The translations under genes were made by a program, and so were the position numbers. Shown here in pieces: positions 1 through 8,866 of a stretch of 64,000 nucleotides of DNA (position 1 is its first letter; each line of letters starts with the position of its first letter). This DNA comes from Roseiconus nitratireducens. GTDB lineage: Bacteria > Planctomycetota > Planctomycetia > Pirellulales > Pirellulaceae. The stretch spans positions 339,300-403,299 of the forward strand of contig NZ_VWOX01000007.1 in NCBI RefSeq assembly GCF_008629675.1, given 5' to 3'. The notes below the pieces were generated by a model. The model did no database searches, had not been told where the DNA came from, and saw only the letters and a list, made by a program, of their open reading frames with translations.

Positions 1-1
1 G

Positions 2-1027
2 GAATTGCCCACACCCGGTCTGGCTTCTGGCGAAACATCGCACGAGTTGCAACAGCGTGAAGGATTCACCGGGGCATTTTTCACGGGCGCGTTCGCCACG
101 ATTCTGGCGACTCCCTGCAGCGGTCCGTTGTTGGGCGTGGTGCTTGGTTACACGATCACGCTGCAACCGATCGAAACAGCGGCCGTGATGATGACGGTCG
201 GTCTGGGGATGTCGTTGCCGTACATCATTTTGGGATTGTTTCCGTCGGCCGTTGGTTTCCTTCCCAAGCCGGGGAACTGGATGGTGACGCTGAAGGAATT
301 CCTGGCATTCTTGTTCCTGGGAACGGTCGCGTTCTTCTTCAACCAATTCGCTGATGCGGACAAGTTGCCGGTGTTTGTCACCTTGATCGGCGTGTGGTTC
401 GGCTGCTGGATCATCGGCAAGGTGCCCCCGTGGGAGTCGGTTCACAAACGACTTCGCGGCTGGACGATCGGGATCGCCAGTGCCGCCGTGATCGGTTGGT
501 TGGCGTTCTCGACGCTTGGCGAGAAACCGGCCCCGCCGACGTTGGGCACGCCCGGAGTGGAATACATCGTCGACAATCATCTGCGTTGGGAAAAGTACGA
601 CGAGGCTCGACTAGAAGAACTGCAAGCGTCGGGCACCACCGTGATGTTGGATTTTACCGCCGCCTGGTGCGTCAACTGCATGGTCAACAAAAAGGTCGCG
701 CTGGATACCGAAGCGACCAGCAAGCTGCTCAAGGAACTGGACGGAGTAGCGATGTTGGCGGACTGGACCGACCAGAACCAGCAGATCGAATCCAAGCTCC
801 GCGAATTGGATAGCCGGTCGATTCCCGTCTTGGCGATCTTTCCCGGGCAGAAGCCGGATTCGCCAATCGTGCTCCGCGATCTGGTGTCGCAGACTTCGGT
901 TCTGGAAGCGCTCCAGGAAGCCGGTCCCAGCGTCGCGGCCCGCAAGGTTGCTTCCGGCAGCGCCGGAAACGGTCAACGGCTGACTTCGGCCAGACCGTCC
1001 GTCTCCGAATCGACGTCGGAACATTGA
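2..1027 (+). CDS. dsbD: DsbD-like thiol:disulfide interchange protein, C-terminal part (5' end outside window)
   Basis: The frame is open from the first base, so the gene starts upstream. What is visible is the end of a CcdA/DsbD-type membrane domain with several hydrophobic helices and the family motif TPCSGP in the first visible helix. A periplasmic thioredoxin-like domain follows, with AAWCVNC: its two cysteines are encoded at 668-670 and 677-679. In DsbD, electrons pass from cytoplasmic thioredoxin through the membrane cysteines to this outer domain, which reduces periplasmic partners. The C-terminal 30 or so residues are Ser/Gly/Arg-rich and look disordered. The stop lies 7 bases before mnmE, so the genes probably share a transcript. 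The family call is secure; the N-terminal domain cannot be judged. Confidence 0.85.
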   Translation, partial: ELPTPGLASGETSHELQQREGFTGAFFTGAFATILATPCSGPLLGVVLGYTITLQPIETAAVMMTVGLGMSLPYIILGLFPSAVGFLPKPGNWMVTLKEFLAFLFLGTVAFFFNQFADADKLPVFVTLIGVWFGCWIIGKVPPWESVHKRLRGWTIGIASAAVIGWLAFSTLGEKPAPPTLGTPGVEYIVDNHLRWEKYDEARLEELQASGTTVMLDFTAAWCVNCMVNKKVALDTEATSKLLKELDGVAMLADWTDQNQQIESKLRELDSRSIPVLAIFPGQKPDSPIVLRDLVSQTSVLEALQEAGPSVAARKVASGSAGNGQRLTSARPSVSESTSEH

Positions 1028-1034
1028 CCGTTAG

Positions 1035-2456
1035 ATGGCTTCGACCACCGCCATCGATGTCGATGACACCATCGTTGCGATCGCATCTTCGCCCGCGGCG
1101 GCGCACCGCGGTGCCGTGCGGATGTCGGGGTCCGATGTGTTGACGATTGCTGGGCGGCTGGGCATCCATCCGGAAAACCAGCGTGGGGCTTCGCGAGTCG
1201 AAACGTCGATCGATCTGGGGAGTCCTTTGGGAGTCATCCCGGTGCGTGCCTTGGTATGGCCGACCGGACGAAGCTACACCGGTCAGCCGGCCGTGGAGGT
1301 GCACACGTTCGGTTCCCTGCCGATCCTGCAAGCGGTGGTCCGCCGTGCAACCGAGTCGGGCGCCCGTGCGGCGCGGCCGGGGGAATTTACCTTGCGGGCG
1401 TTCTTGGCCGGACGTTTGGACCTGACGCAAGCGGAAGCCGTTTTGGGAGTCATCGATGCCGACCACCGCGGGGCGCTCGATCACGCCCTGCGGCAATTGG
1501 CGGGTAATCTGTCGCGGCCGCTGGAATTCCTGCGCGGGCAACTGCTGGATTTGCTTGCGGACGTGGAAGCCGGGTTGGACTTCGTCGATGAAGACATTGA
1601 ATTCATATCGGAGCCCGAGTTGCTTCAGCGGTTGGGGGCCATTCTGTCCGCCGTCAGCGCGTCGCGCGAACAGTTGGCCGGGCGCGGCGGCGGCAAGTCT
1701 GAAACGGTGATCGCCCTTCGCGGCCTTCCAAATGCGGGAAAGAGTCGGCTGATCAATGTGCTGGCCGGTCGCGAGGCGGCGATCGTGGCCGACCAGGCGG
1801 GGACGACGCGTGACGTCGTGCGGGTCAGCACGCAAATCGCCGGTCACGATGTGGTTCTGGTTGATACGGCCGGTATTGAAGGCGACGCCGATGACGGTTT
1901 GTCCGGCGGGGACGATCTGTCCGGCGGGGACGTCTTGCGAGAGTTGTCGCAGCAGGCGCAGCGCCAGGCCGATCGTGCCGGCCGAGACGCCGATGTACGC
2001 CTGTGGTGTGTCGACCACAGCCGCGACGATTGGCACCAAACGTTTGCGGCAATGCAGCAGTTGGCAGCCGACCGGCGGGCGTCGGTCCGCGACATTTGGA
2101 TCGCGACCAAGTGCGACTTGGCCGGTGACGCGCCCGGGGCGGATTGGATCGCGACCAGCGCCGTGACCGGTCGCGGGATATCGGATTTGGTCGAGACTTT
2201 GGGGAACCTGTTGTCCGCCCGCGACTCAGCCGAATCGACATCCGTGCTGGGCACGGCGGCCCGCTGTCAAGGCAGCTTGATCGCTGCGGAATCCGCCATC
2301 GCGGCGGCGATTGAACATGCAGAGCTCGGCGAAGGCCAGGAGTACGTTGCGTCGGAATTGCGAATCGCGTCGGCATCGCTGGGCGAAGTCACCGGAGCCG
2401 TGTACACGGATGATATCCTGGACCGTGTCTTCAGCCGGTTTTGCATCGGCAAGTAG
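1035..2456 (+). CDS. mnmE: tRNA uridine-5-carboxymethylaminomethyl modification GTPase MnmE
   Basis: This 473-residue protein has the full MnmE plan: an N-terminal tetrahydrofolate-binding domain, a helical domain, a G domain inserted in the helices, and the diagnostic C-terminal FCIGK. In the G domain, G1 is GLPNAGKS (about 230-237), G2 GTTRD (256-260), G3 DTAG (277-280) and G4 TKCD. With MnmG it installs the cmnm5 group on wobble uridine of certain tRNAs. The stretch after G3 is unusual: an in-frame duplication LSGGDD/LSGGDV (18-bp DNA repeat at 1900-1935) lengthens the switch II region, and the usual G4 NKxD is TKxD. The ATG at 1035 follows the dsbD stop closely. MnmG is not in this window. 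Confidence 0.95.
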   Translation: MASTTAIDVDDTIVAIASSPAAAHRGAVRMSGSDVLTIAGRLGIHPENQRGASRVETSIDLGSPLGVIPVRALVWPTGRSYTGQPAVEVHTFGSLPILQAVVRRATESGARAARPGEFTLRAFLAGRLDLTQAEAVLGVIDADHRGALDHALRQLAGNLSRPLEFLRGQLLDLLADVEAGLDFVDEDIEFISEPELLQRLGAILSAVSASREQLAGRGGGKSETVIALRGLPNAGKSRLINVLAGREAAIVADQAGTTRDVVRVSTQIAGHDVVLVDTAGIEGDADDGLSGGDDLSGGDVLRELSQQAQRQADRAGRDADVRLWCVDHSRDDWHQTFAAMQQLAADRRASVRDIWIATKCDLAGDAPGADWIATSAVTGRGISDLVETLGNLLSARDSAESTSVLGTAARCQGSLIAAESAIAAAIEHAELGEGQEYVASELRIASASLGEVTGAVYTDDILDRVFSRFCIGK

Positions 2457-2484
2457 CCAGATTTTCCCTTTCGCTGCGGTCGCC

Positions 2485-2970
2485 ATGAAGTTCGCCTCGA
2501 CATTTTCCACGCCGTTGGGTCCGCTGTCGGCGGCATGGACGCAGCGGGGTTTGTGGTCGCTGGCCTGGGCGGAATCCGACAGCGATGCCGCCGCGTCGTC
2601 GCCGGAGGTGTCGGCGAGCGATGATCGCGCACAGCGTTTGCAACAGCGGCTGGAGACGTACTTCCAGACGGGGCGGGCGGATTTCGGTTCGATCGAGGTA
2701 GACGCAGCTGGCTGGACGCCCTTTCAGACACAGGTCTACCGGGAGTGCCGTAAGATCCCTTGCGGACAAACGCTGACGTACAAGGATCTGGCCAGCCGTG
2801 CCGGCCGTGCAGCGGCAAGCCGAGCCGTCGGTGCGGCGATGGCGCGAAACCGTCTCTTGATCGTGATCCCTTGTCATCGTGTGATCAGTGTCGGCGGCAA
2901 GCTTCGCGGGTTCAGCGCCCCCGGCGGCCTGACGACGAAACGTTTTCTGTTGGATTTGGAAGCGTCATGA
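2485..2970 (+). CDS. ogt: Methylated-DNA--protein-cysteine S-methyltransferase
   Basis: A 161-residue O6-alkylguanine-DNA alkyltransferase. The active-site motif IPCHRV is intact with the acceptor cysteine at about residue 130, preceded by the recognition-helix region ASRAVGAAMARN. The family removes alkyl groups from O6 of guanine by suicide transfer to this cysteine. The frame stays open back to 2311 inside mnmE, but the ATG at 2485 (MKFASTFSTPLG) gives the normal start of the family, 28 bases after the mnmE stop. A low-complexity Asp/Ser/Ala stretch at residues 30-48 replaces part of the variable N-terminal domain. The stop overlaps the next start as ATGA, so the following methyltransferase is probably translationally coupled. 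NP, usual before the IIPCHR motif, is NR here. Confidence 0.92.
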   Translation: MKFASTFSTPLGPLSAAWTQRGLWSLAWAESDSDAAASSPEVSASDDRAQRLQQRLETYFQTGRADFGSIEVDAAGWTPFQTQVYRECRKIPCGQTLTYKDLASRAGRAAASRAVGAAMARNRLLIVIPCHRVISVGGKLRGFSAPGGLTTKRFLLDLEAS

Positions 2971-3899
2971 CGGAGACCCGGTTTGCGTTCGGCCAGAATT
3001 GGAGCTCGTTTCTGGACTCGCTTGACCAGGACCGAATCGATCAGGCAACCCGTTCGCTGTGCGAGTTGCTTTGCTTGGGGCGGGGACAGGGTGGTACGGA
3101 AGCTTTAGCGTCCGAACGACCGTTGGAGGGAAAGACGTTTCTGGACATCGGCAGCGGCAGCGGGCTGTTTTCGTTGGCAGCCCACCGGTTGGGCGCCGAC
3201 GTCGTGTCCGTCGACTACGACGCCGACTGTGTTCATTGCACCCAGGACCTGTGTGATCGTTTTGGCCGTGGACGGGATGGCAACACCTGGCGGGTCGTTC
3301 GCGGATCCGTCTTGGACCCGTCGTGGATGCAATCGCTGGGGACGTTTGACATCGTTTACAGTTGGGGCGTGTTGCATCACACCGGTCAGATGGCGACCGC
3401 CATTCGACACGCGAGTGAACGCGTCGGCGACGGCGGGATCCTGGCCGTGTCGATCTACAACGATCAGGGGGGCGCCAGTCGCCGCTGGTTGACGATCAAG
3501 CGGGTCTACCACCGCCTTCCGCGGTTCCTTCGTTCCGCCTGGGTCGTGGCAATCGCCTCCTGGTACGAAACCAAATTTGCGGTGGCGAGATTGTTGCGAC
3601 TTCGAAATCCGTTGCCGTTTGACGACTGGCGCGCGAAGAAACGCGATCGCGGCATGTCGGCCTGGCATGATTGGGTGGACTGGGTCGGCGGGCTGCCGTT
3701 TGAAGTTGCACGACCCGAAGAGGTGATTCTGCCGTTGGTCGATCGTCAGTTCTCGCTGATCAATCTGAAGACCGTCGGAAGCGGCTGGGGTTGCAACGAG
3801 TTCGTGTTCCGCAGGGTCGCGCCAAGCCCGCTTCCGCAAGTCACGCCGAGGCCGGCAGCCGCGCCCGGTCAGCCTGGTGCGGATTCGCCAGACGGGTGA
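2967..3899 (+). CDS. SAM-dependent class I methyltransferase
   Basis: A 310-residue protein whose first half is a Rossmann methyltransferase fold. Motif I is FLDIGSGSG (about 58-66), the acidic loop is VSVDYDADC (80-88), and the post-motif is DIVYSWGVLHHTG. These place it among small-molecule or lipid methyltransferases of the Methyltransf_11/12/25 type; the substrate cannot be told. The C-terminal third has a Trp/Arg-rich region (RLPRFLRSAW..., MSAWHDWVDWVGGLPFE) typical of proteins annotated only as methyltransferases, then a Pro/Ala-rich tail. The ATG at 2967 overlaps the upstream stop by four bases (ATGA). The 3' end overlaps the convergent PH-domain gene by about 30 bases. Confidence 0.85.
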   Translation: MTETRFAFGQNWSSFLDSLDQDRIDQATRSLCELLCLGRGQGGTEALASERPLEGKTFLDIGSGSGLFSLAAHRLGADVVSVDYDADCVHCTQDLCDRFGRGRDGNTWRVVRGSVLDPSWMQSLGTFDIVYSWGVLHHTGQMATAIRHASERVGDGGILAVSIYNDQGGASRRWLTIKRVYHRLPRFLRSAWVVAIASWYETKFAVARLLRLRNPLPFDDWRAKKRDRGMSAWHDWVDWVGGLPFEVARPEEVILPLVDRQFSLINLKTVGSGWGCNEFVFRRVAPSPLPQVTPRPAAAPGQPGADSPDG

Positions 3900-4387
3900 G
3901 CACGATCGACCGCGTCGGTCAATTCGGCAATGAATCGATCTCGCTCGGCCGGCGAGACCAGGTAGAAACGCGACGCGGTGCTGATCTTGACGCGTCGCAG
4001 TGACAGCGCCGGACCGCTGAGCCAACTGCGACTCGGTTCGATGGCGCGGATCTGTTCCAGCGGAACCCGGTTGAACAGGATCCCGCAGCGAATGGTCAGC
4101 GAGTCCGAGAGGATCGTGTACCGACAGGGCACCGTGAACATCGCCGTGACCAAAAGCGTCCCCGCCGAAGCCCACATGCAGTAGCCGGCCTCACGGGCTC
4201 TGCCTTGCCCCAGCAGCAGAACGGACATCATGATCAGGATCAGTGGTCCGATCAGCAACAGCACCAGCAGCCACCAGTCCACCGCCGACGGGTAGACGGA
4301 CTTTCGTGGCCGTTTCATCTCTTGGGCGGGCGGATCGTGCGGCGGATCGGAGATCTTGTCATCCGAATTCAGTCCGGCGGCATTCAT
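3869..4387 (-). CDS. PH-domain-like (bPH) membrane protein
   Basis: 172 residues. After a polar Pro-rich N-terminus come two membrane segments (about 41-60 and 72-88), then a short beta-rich domain with RYTILSDSLTIRCGILFNRVPLEQIRAIEPS. That pattern of a strand, a 'rCGil' turn and an 'iP..qIr.i..s' strand is typical of bacterial PH domains (bPH_2/YdbT-like). The domain would sit on the cytoplasmic side; the role is unknown. Its ATG overlaps the stop of the upstream membrane-protein gene (ATGA at 4384-4387), so the two are co-translated. The end overlaps the convergent methyltransferase gene by about 30 bases. Confidence 0.75.
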   Translation of the reverse strand: MNAAGLNSDDKISDPPHDPPAQEMKRPRKSVYPSAVDWWLLVLLLIGPLILIMMSVLLLGQGRAREAGYCMWASAGTLLVTAMFTVPCRYTILSDSLTIRCGILFNRVPLEQIRAIEPSRSWLSGPALSLRRVKISTASRFYLVSPAERDRFIAELTDAVDRAHPSGESAPG

Positions 4388-5343
4388 GCGTTGGTCTCGG
4401 GTTCTCCCATTTCCTGCGGCACCTGATCTTCGTCTTCGATCTCATCGGCTTCATTCATCTCTTCGATCGCTTCGGCCATCGCCGCGGCGAAGGCGACGAT
4501 TTCATCACGTTGGTCGCGGCTGATACTCAGGTGCCGAAAGATCGGCGTTTCGTTCTTTTTCAATTGCCCGTCATCCATCGTCAACACGATGCCGATGGCG
4601 GAAAGGTAATCGTTTTCATCGCAAGTGGGACAATCTGCCAATCGCAATTCAACGTAAGAACCCTGTTGGTTGGGCACGATTTGCAACTTCTTCAACGCGT
4701 CGACATTGCCGTTGCGAACTTGATCCCAGGCCGGATCGTTGGTCGCGACCGGCAGCACGGCCAATTCTTCGGTTTCGTCGTTCCAGCGATAGCAGTTCTC
4801 ACAGAACGGACGATCACCGAAGGTCGTTTTGGCGGTCACGTGAGCGGTGATGAAAATCAATCCGGCTTCGATCAGCCACACGATGACGGCACCCCAGCCG
4901 GACAGGGCGCCCCCGTTGCGGCCCATCCCCCAGATCCCTTCTTTAAAAATCAGGGTTGCCCAGCCGATGATCATGCGGGGATCAAAACCCTGGATCAACG
5001 TCGGGATGAAGGCTTCCTGCAACTCGCCCGCACCGATCACCAGCGCCGGATGAACCGCCCAGGAGGTGTAGTAGGCGATGGCAACGAATCCCAGCGTGGT
5101 CAGCGCCACCAGCAGCCGGTTCCGGTATTTCAACTTGTAACACACCGTCCCGGCGATCACTCCCAGACCGGCGCCGAAGAAGAAGGTGACCAATCCCCGC
5201 AGCTTGATGAAGGGCAGGTACACCACCGCGGCGGAATAGAGTAGTCCGGCCAGCAATCCCAGTGGGATCAGAATGAACGCGGCCATGACCAGGGAGGCGG
5301 GCGGAACCTTGCCGCTGTGGCGATACAGTGCTGGAGTGTTCAT
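4384..5343 (-). CDS. Multi-pass membrane protein of unknown function
   Basis: 319 residues from the ATG at 5343 (MNTPALYRHSGKVPPASL). The frame is open to 5511, but that extension is polar and not membrane-protein-like. There are about five hydrophobic segments in residues 16-190. A soluble C-terminal part follows with two Cys pairs, CENC (about 209-212) and CPTC (about 260-263), which could bind a metal or form a disulfide, and the protein ends in a very acidic tail (EEMNEADEIEDEDQ). I recognise no named family; the architecture resembles planctomycete proteins known only as hypothetical. It overlaps the PH-domain gene downstream by four bases, suggesting a shared membrane role. Confidence 0.75.
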   Translation of the reverse strand: MNTPALYRHSGKVPPASLVMAAFILIPLGLLAGLLYSAAVVYLPFIKLRGLVTFFFGAGLGVIAGTVCYKLKYRNRLLVALTTLGFVAIAYYTSWAVHPALVIGAGELQEAFIPTLIQGFDPRMIIGWATLIFKEGIWGMGRNGGALSGWGAVIVWLIEAGLIFITAHVTAKTTFGDRPFCENCYRWNDETEELAVLPVATNDPAWDQVRNGNVDALKKLQIVPNQQGSYVELRLADCPTCDENDYLSAIGIVLTMDDGQLKKNETPIFRHLSISRDQRDEIVAFAAAMAEAIEEMNEADEIEDEDQVPQEMGEPETNA

Positions 5344-5526
5344 GAGAGCATGGGGCGTGGAGAAGAATTGGCGTGAACCCGACGGAGAAGTATTGCTCAC
5401 GAACGCGGACCCGACCTTGTCGCGGAGCCTCCCGGCCCCAATTGCCCGCCGATCGCGACAGAAATCAATATAGCCTTGACGGTCGGTCGGCTGTGCCGCG
5501 GCGAACGGCACCGGGATCAGCCGCTT

Positions 5527-6321
5527 TCAATGCTCGTGACCGTCCGCGGGCAATCCGGACGAGCGGCGGATCTCATTCAATCGTCGCAACGCGATCTGCG
5601 GGAGCGTCACGCTGACGATGGCCGCCAGGGTGAGCGACACCGCCGAAGATGCCCAGCGGTACCGATCCGAGCCGCCGGGGGAAGTGGCCAGTGAAGCGGC
5701 GTGGATGTAGAGGAATTGGGGGAACACGGCGACCGTGGCGGCTGCCAGGTAGGGCAGAAAGCGGGCCCGGGCGGCGCCCATCGAGTAGCTGATGACGGTG
5801 GTCGGCAGCGGCGAGAGCCGGGCCAGCAGGTGCAAACCGAATCCGGCATCACGTGCCAATCGGCTGATCGCTTGGCGCCACGACAACAGGGACTGGTCCG
5901 GAAGGAGTTCCATCGCTGCCGAGGACGTCGGAGGATCCGGGTTACCCGCCAGGTAGACCCGGCCGATGGCGTAGTTCAGGCTGGCGGCGGTGACCGCGGT
6001 CAGCAACATCAGGGGGCATCCCAGAACCGTGCCGAACAAAGCACCGGCGGTCAAGCTGACCATGGTCTTGGGCATCATCAGGGACATCGCCGCGACGCCC
6101 GCCAACCAGAAGAAAAACGGCGCCCAGTCGCCGGTTGTCTCCAGCCTTTCCGACAGGCCGCCCAGCCGAAACCCCAGCAAGTAAAAGATCAAACCGACCG
6201 TCACCAGGGCCGCTGGCAGCCAGATCCGACGCCCCAGCCGAGGTCGGCCGGGACGGGAAGGATCCGACGGGAGATCCGCTTCGGCATTCAAGGTGCGTTC
6301 CGAGCCTGTCTGCGAAATCAT
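5527..6321 (-). CDS. TVP38/TMEM64 (DedA-like, SNARE-associated) family membrane protein
   Basis: 264 residues with about six membrane helices. The hallmark of the family is clear: a Gly/Thr-rich segment MMPKTMVSLTAGALFGTVLG and, later, LLARLSPLPTTVISYSMGAARARFLPYL, matching the conserved 'R.sPl.p...isY..G......f..yl' region. Members are implicated in lipid or undecaprenyl-phosphate flipping and in membrane stress; which applies here is unknown. The N-terminus is a polar 30-residue tail. It is 183 bases from the upstream membrane protein and is divergent from the ATPase gene at 6539. Confidence 0.87.
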   Translation of the reverse strand: MISQTGSERTLNAEADLPSDPSRPGRPRLGRRIWLPAALVTVGLIFYLLGFRLGGLSERLETTGDWAPFFFWLAGVAAMSLMMPKTMVSLTAGALFGTVLGCPLMLLTAVTAASLNYAIGRVYLAGNPDPPTSSAAMELLPDQSLLSWRQAISRLARDAGFGLHLLARLSPLPTTVISYSMGAARARFLPYLAAATVAVFPQFLYIHAASLATSPGGSDRYRWASSAVSLTLAAIVSVTLPQIALRRLNEIRRSSGLPADGHEH

Positions 6322-6538
6322 GCCAAGTCATCGAAAAGGGGGCGTCGATTGTCCCTGCAAGTCAACTTGTCCCCGCCAGTCGACTTGTCAAATCACTCCC
6401 GCCGCAACGCCCACGCTGGCCGACGACGGCGACGGCGAAGACGACGGCGGGATGCGAGCGAGCTGGAGGCCAAGCTTTTCACGCGTGAAATCCCGATCGA
6501 GCTTGCCACCCGCCCGAGCCAACAGGCATAGTACCAGA

Positions 6539-7282
6539 ATGCCCTCGATCTCAAAAATCTTTCGCCTCCATGCCGATCGCATCCAGACGCATCGAAGTTT
6601 GGGGACCTGTCGTCAAGACGCGTCGCCGAGCCGTTGTTGGCCCCGGTCCAATCTGTTTCGCAATCCGTTTGGCGAATTGACCCGAGCCGAACGTGCCGAG
6701 TTGGCCGTGGTGGATTTGGAACCGATTCTGGCAGCCATCACGCAACGGCCGTCCTGCGGCCCGGCGCAATTCCTTCCCCGCACGGCGGTGCAGTGGGTCG
6801 GTGATTGTGGCCGCGGCAAGACGACCCGCATGTTGGCCATCCAACGCGCCTTTCCCACGGCTTGCTATGTTTATTTGCCTGAAGACCAGCCGTGCCCGTC
6901 GATTCCGCAAGGGGAGCCGTTGTTGATTGACGAAGCCCAACGTCTACCCCGCCGGGTGCGAAAGGATCTGCTGGCGACCGGGGTGACGCTGGTGTTGGCA
7001 ACGCATCGAGACCTCACCAGGCCGCTCAGGCGTGCCGGCTACCAGGTCTTCACCCAACGGATCGGTTTGACACTCGGACCGTCTGAACTCGCGGAGATGC
7101 TGAACCGACGCATCCTCGCGTCGCGTCGCGACCCACAGCTCCCCGTCCCGAGAATCTCTTTACGTGACGCGGCCGAATTGATCCGTCGGTTCGGAACGGA
7201 CGTGCGTGCCATCGAAGGCTACCTGTACGACACCGTGCAATCCCAAGTGAATGACCATGGCGAAATGCGATTTATCGATTGA
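6539..7282 (+). CDS. P-loop NTPase (AAA-like) of unknown function
   Basis: 247 residues from the ATG at 6539; the frame is open further upstream to 6293 but that part has no protein-like character. Walker A is GDCGRGKT (about 88-95) and Walker B is LLIDEAQ (about 128-134). A sensor-1-like strand LVLATHRDL follows, and a helical C-terminal part with RRFGTDVRAIEGYLYD resembles an AAA lid. Before the P-loop is the stretch RNPFGELTRAERAELAVVDL. DEAQ and the ATHRDL sensor recall ExeA/TniB-type AAA ATPases, but no partner of those systems is present. Its last 32 bases overlap the start of the arrestin-fold gene, implying translational coupling. Substrate unknown. Confidence 0.75.
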   Translation: MPSISKIFRLHADRIQTHRSLGTCRQDASPSRCWPRSNLFRNPFGELTRAERAELAVVDLEPILAAITQRPSCGPAQFLPRTAVQWVGDCGRGKTTRMLAIQRAFPTACYVYLPEDQPCPSIPQGEPLLIDEAQRLPRRVRKDLLATGVTLVLATHRDLTRPLRRAGYQVFTQRIGLTLGPSELAEMLNRRILASRRDPQLPVPRISLRDAAELIRRFGTDVRAIEGYLYDTVQSQVNDHGEMRFID

Positions 7283-8657
7283 TCTGGACGATCCAGACAA
7301 GGTGTACGTTGGCGGAGACAAGATCACCGGGACGGTGCATGTCATTGCCGACGCCGACGTCCATTGCAAAGGCCTGGAGGTGCAATCGACTTGGCGGACG
7401 CACGGCCGCGGAAACATCGCCCAGGGCAACCACGACACCGTCACCGTGTTTCAAGGCGAATGGTCAGCCGGACAGCGCGAGTCCTACCGATTCGAGTTGC
7501 GGGTGCCCTATTGGCCACCCAGTTATCACGGCAACTACATCAACCTGGATCACTACGTTGATGCCAGGGCGAAGATCCCTTGGGCGTTTGATCCGAAAGC
7601 GTCGGCGGAATACATGATGCGGCCGACCGACGCGCCGCCGGCCGACCAAATCGCAACCAAGAATCAAGCCAACGGTTGCGTCGGTTTCGGACTGCTGGGG
7701 TTGGTCGGAGCCATCATGCTGTTCGGATGTGGGGGCGCCTTCGTCGCGTTGGTCGCCAACCCATTCGTGGCGGTCTTCATCGGATTGTTTCTGGTTCCGA
7801 TTGCGGCGTTCCTGACCGCCAGGTACCTGTTGCCCAAATGGTTGCTGGGCAACGTGACCTGCGAACTGAAGGACACCCAGTTGTCTCCCGGCGACACCCT
7901 TCGGGCCCGCCTGGAATTCGAGCCGCGTCGGGGGACCGCAATCAATTCAATCTCCGCCACCCTGACCGGTTCGGAGGTCTGCGTCAGTGGCAGCGGCAGC
8001 AATCGCACCACGCACCGCAATGTGTTTTTTGAGGAACGTCATCAACTGGAGGGTGCCACCACGCTGCAGGCCGGCCAGGCGAAGCAATTCGATTTGGCAC
8101 TGCCGATTCCCGCCGACGTGCCCTACTCCTTCGATCTGAACGACAACGATTTGAATTGGGAACTGGAACTTCGCGTCGATATTCCTCGTTGGCCCGACTG
8201 GCACCAGAAGCTGAAATTCCAGGTCGTTCCGGACGGGAGTCGGCCCAAAACGGAATCGCCAGCCCCACACGCGATGCCGGACGCTCAAGCGACCGCCGCG
8301 ACCCCCGACGACGAAATCACCTTTGTCGAAACCGCGTCTCATCTGTGGCAACTGCGCGATGACGGCGAACAAGTCAACGTGCTGGTGGATGCCGTCACCG
8401 GATTGACGTTTGACATGGAAGCGATCGTCGAACGTCGGTTGCTCTACAGCGGCAGCGAAGACCCGCACGTTTACCGGGACGGCTATGCCGTCTGGGCCCA
8501 TCACACCGATCCCCCCTTGCCGCTGGTGCTTTACGTGCCCCACGAATTGGCCGACGAGTTTGAACAGGCCGGTCGGGAACCCTGGCGGTTTCGTGGCACG
8601 ATTGTGGGTTGGGATGACGATCACCGCCGCTTGCAGATCAAGGTCCTGACGCACTGA
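7251..8657 (+). CDS. Membrane protein with two arrestin/Spo0M-like domains
   Basis: 468 residues. Residues 5-125 form a beta-rich domain that starts DLSIDLDDPDKVYVGGDKITGTVHV, the usual opening of arrestin_N/Spo0M-like folds. Two hydrophobic helices follow (about 142-190), then a second similar domain, VTCELKDTQLSPGDTLRARLEFE (about 203-325). A C-terminal module (about 350-468) contains FVETASHLWQLRDDGEQ and ends WDDDHRRLQIKVLTH. The duplication of 'DLxDxxLxxGDxLxGxvxx' strands is the main evidence. No catalytic motif is visible, so a scaffold or adaptor role is the best guess. The gene overlaps the upstream ATPase gene by 32 bases. A second ATG at 7257 is also possible. Confidence 0.72.
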   Translation: MTMAKCDLSIDLDDPDKVYVGGDKITGTVHVIADADVHCKGLEVQSTWRTHGRGNIAQGNHDTVTVFQGEWSAGQRESYRFELRVPYWPPSYHGNYINLDHYVDARAKIPWAFDPKASAEYMMRPTDAPPADQIATKNQANGCVGFGLLGLVGAIMLFGCGGAFVALVANPFVAVFIGLFLVPIAAFLTARYLLPKWLLGNVTCELKDTQLSPGDTLRARLEFEPRRGTAINSISATLTGSEVCVSGSGSNRTTHRNVFFEERHQLEGATTLQAGQAKQFDLALPIPADVPYSFDLNDNDLNWELELRVDIPRWPDWHQKLKFQVVPDGSRPKTESPAPHAMPDAQATAATPDDEITFVETASHLWQLRDDGEQVNVLVDAVTGLTFDMEAIVERRLLYSGSEDPHVYRDGYAVWAHHTDPPLPLVLYVPHELADEFEQAGREPWRFRGTIVGWDDDHRRLQIKVLTH

Positions 8658-8717
8658 CGGTCGCACGGGAGGGCCGGCGGCTGCGGAACGCGCCCCGCCC
8701 GGAATCCCCCGCGCCGC

Positions 8718-8769
8718 AGAAACCCGGCGAAGCACGCCGACCCGAAGAAACCCGGCGAATCTCGCCGGG
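8718..8769. repeat. Direct repeat and hairpin in the spacer before purQ
   Basis: The 14-mer AGAAACCCGGCGAA occurs at 8718-8731 and again at 8746-8759. The second copy forms half of a perfect inverted repeat, CCCGGCGA (8751-8758) and TCGCCGGG (8762-8769), with a 3-base loop. There is no T-run after it, so it is not a standard intrinsic terminator. It lies 60 bases after the arrestin-fold gene and about 100 bases before purQ, so it may mark the transcript boundary or be an intergenic repeat. Confidence 0.6.
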
Positions 8770-8866
8770 CCGAGGACGCACCACGGACCGCCGCTAGGAA
8801 ACCGGCAGCAGAAGGAATAGACTTCTGGCCGTTTCATCCGAGCGATCCTCGACGCCACATTCCGTC

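Noticed and set aside
729..2039. A 436-residue open frame opposite mnmE
   Set aside because: It is a shadow of the mnmE reading frame with Arg/Pro-rich composition and no family features.
8751..8769. Intrinsic terminator after the arrestin-like gene
   Set aside because: A strong stem is present but no T-run follows, so it was listed as a repeat instead.
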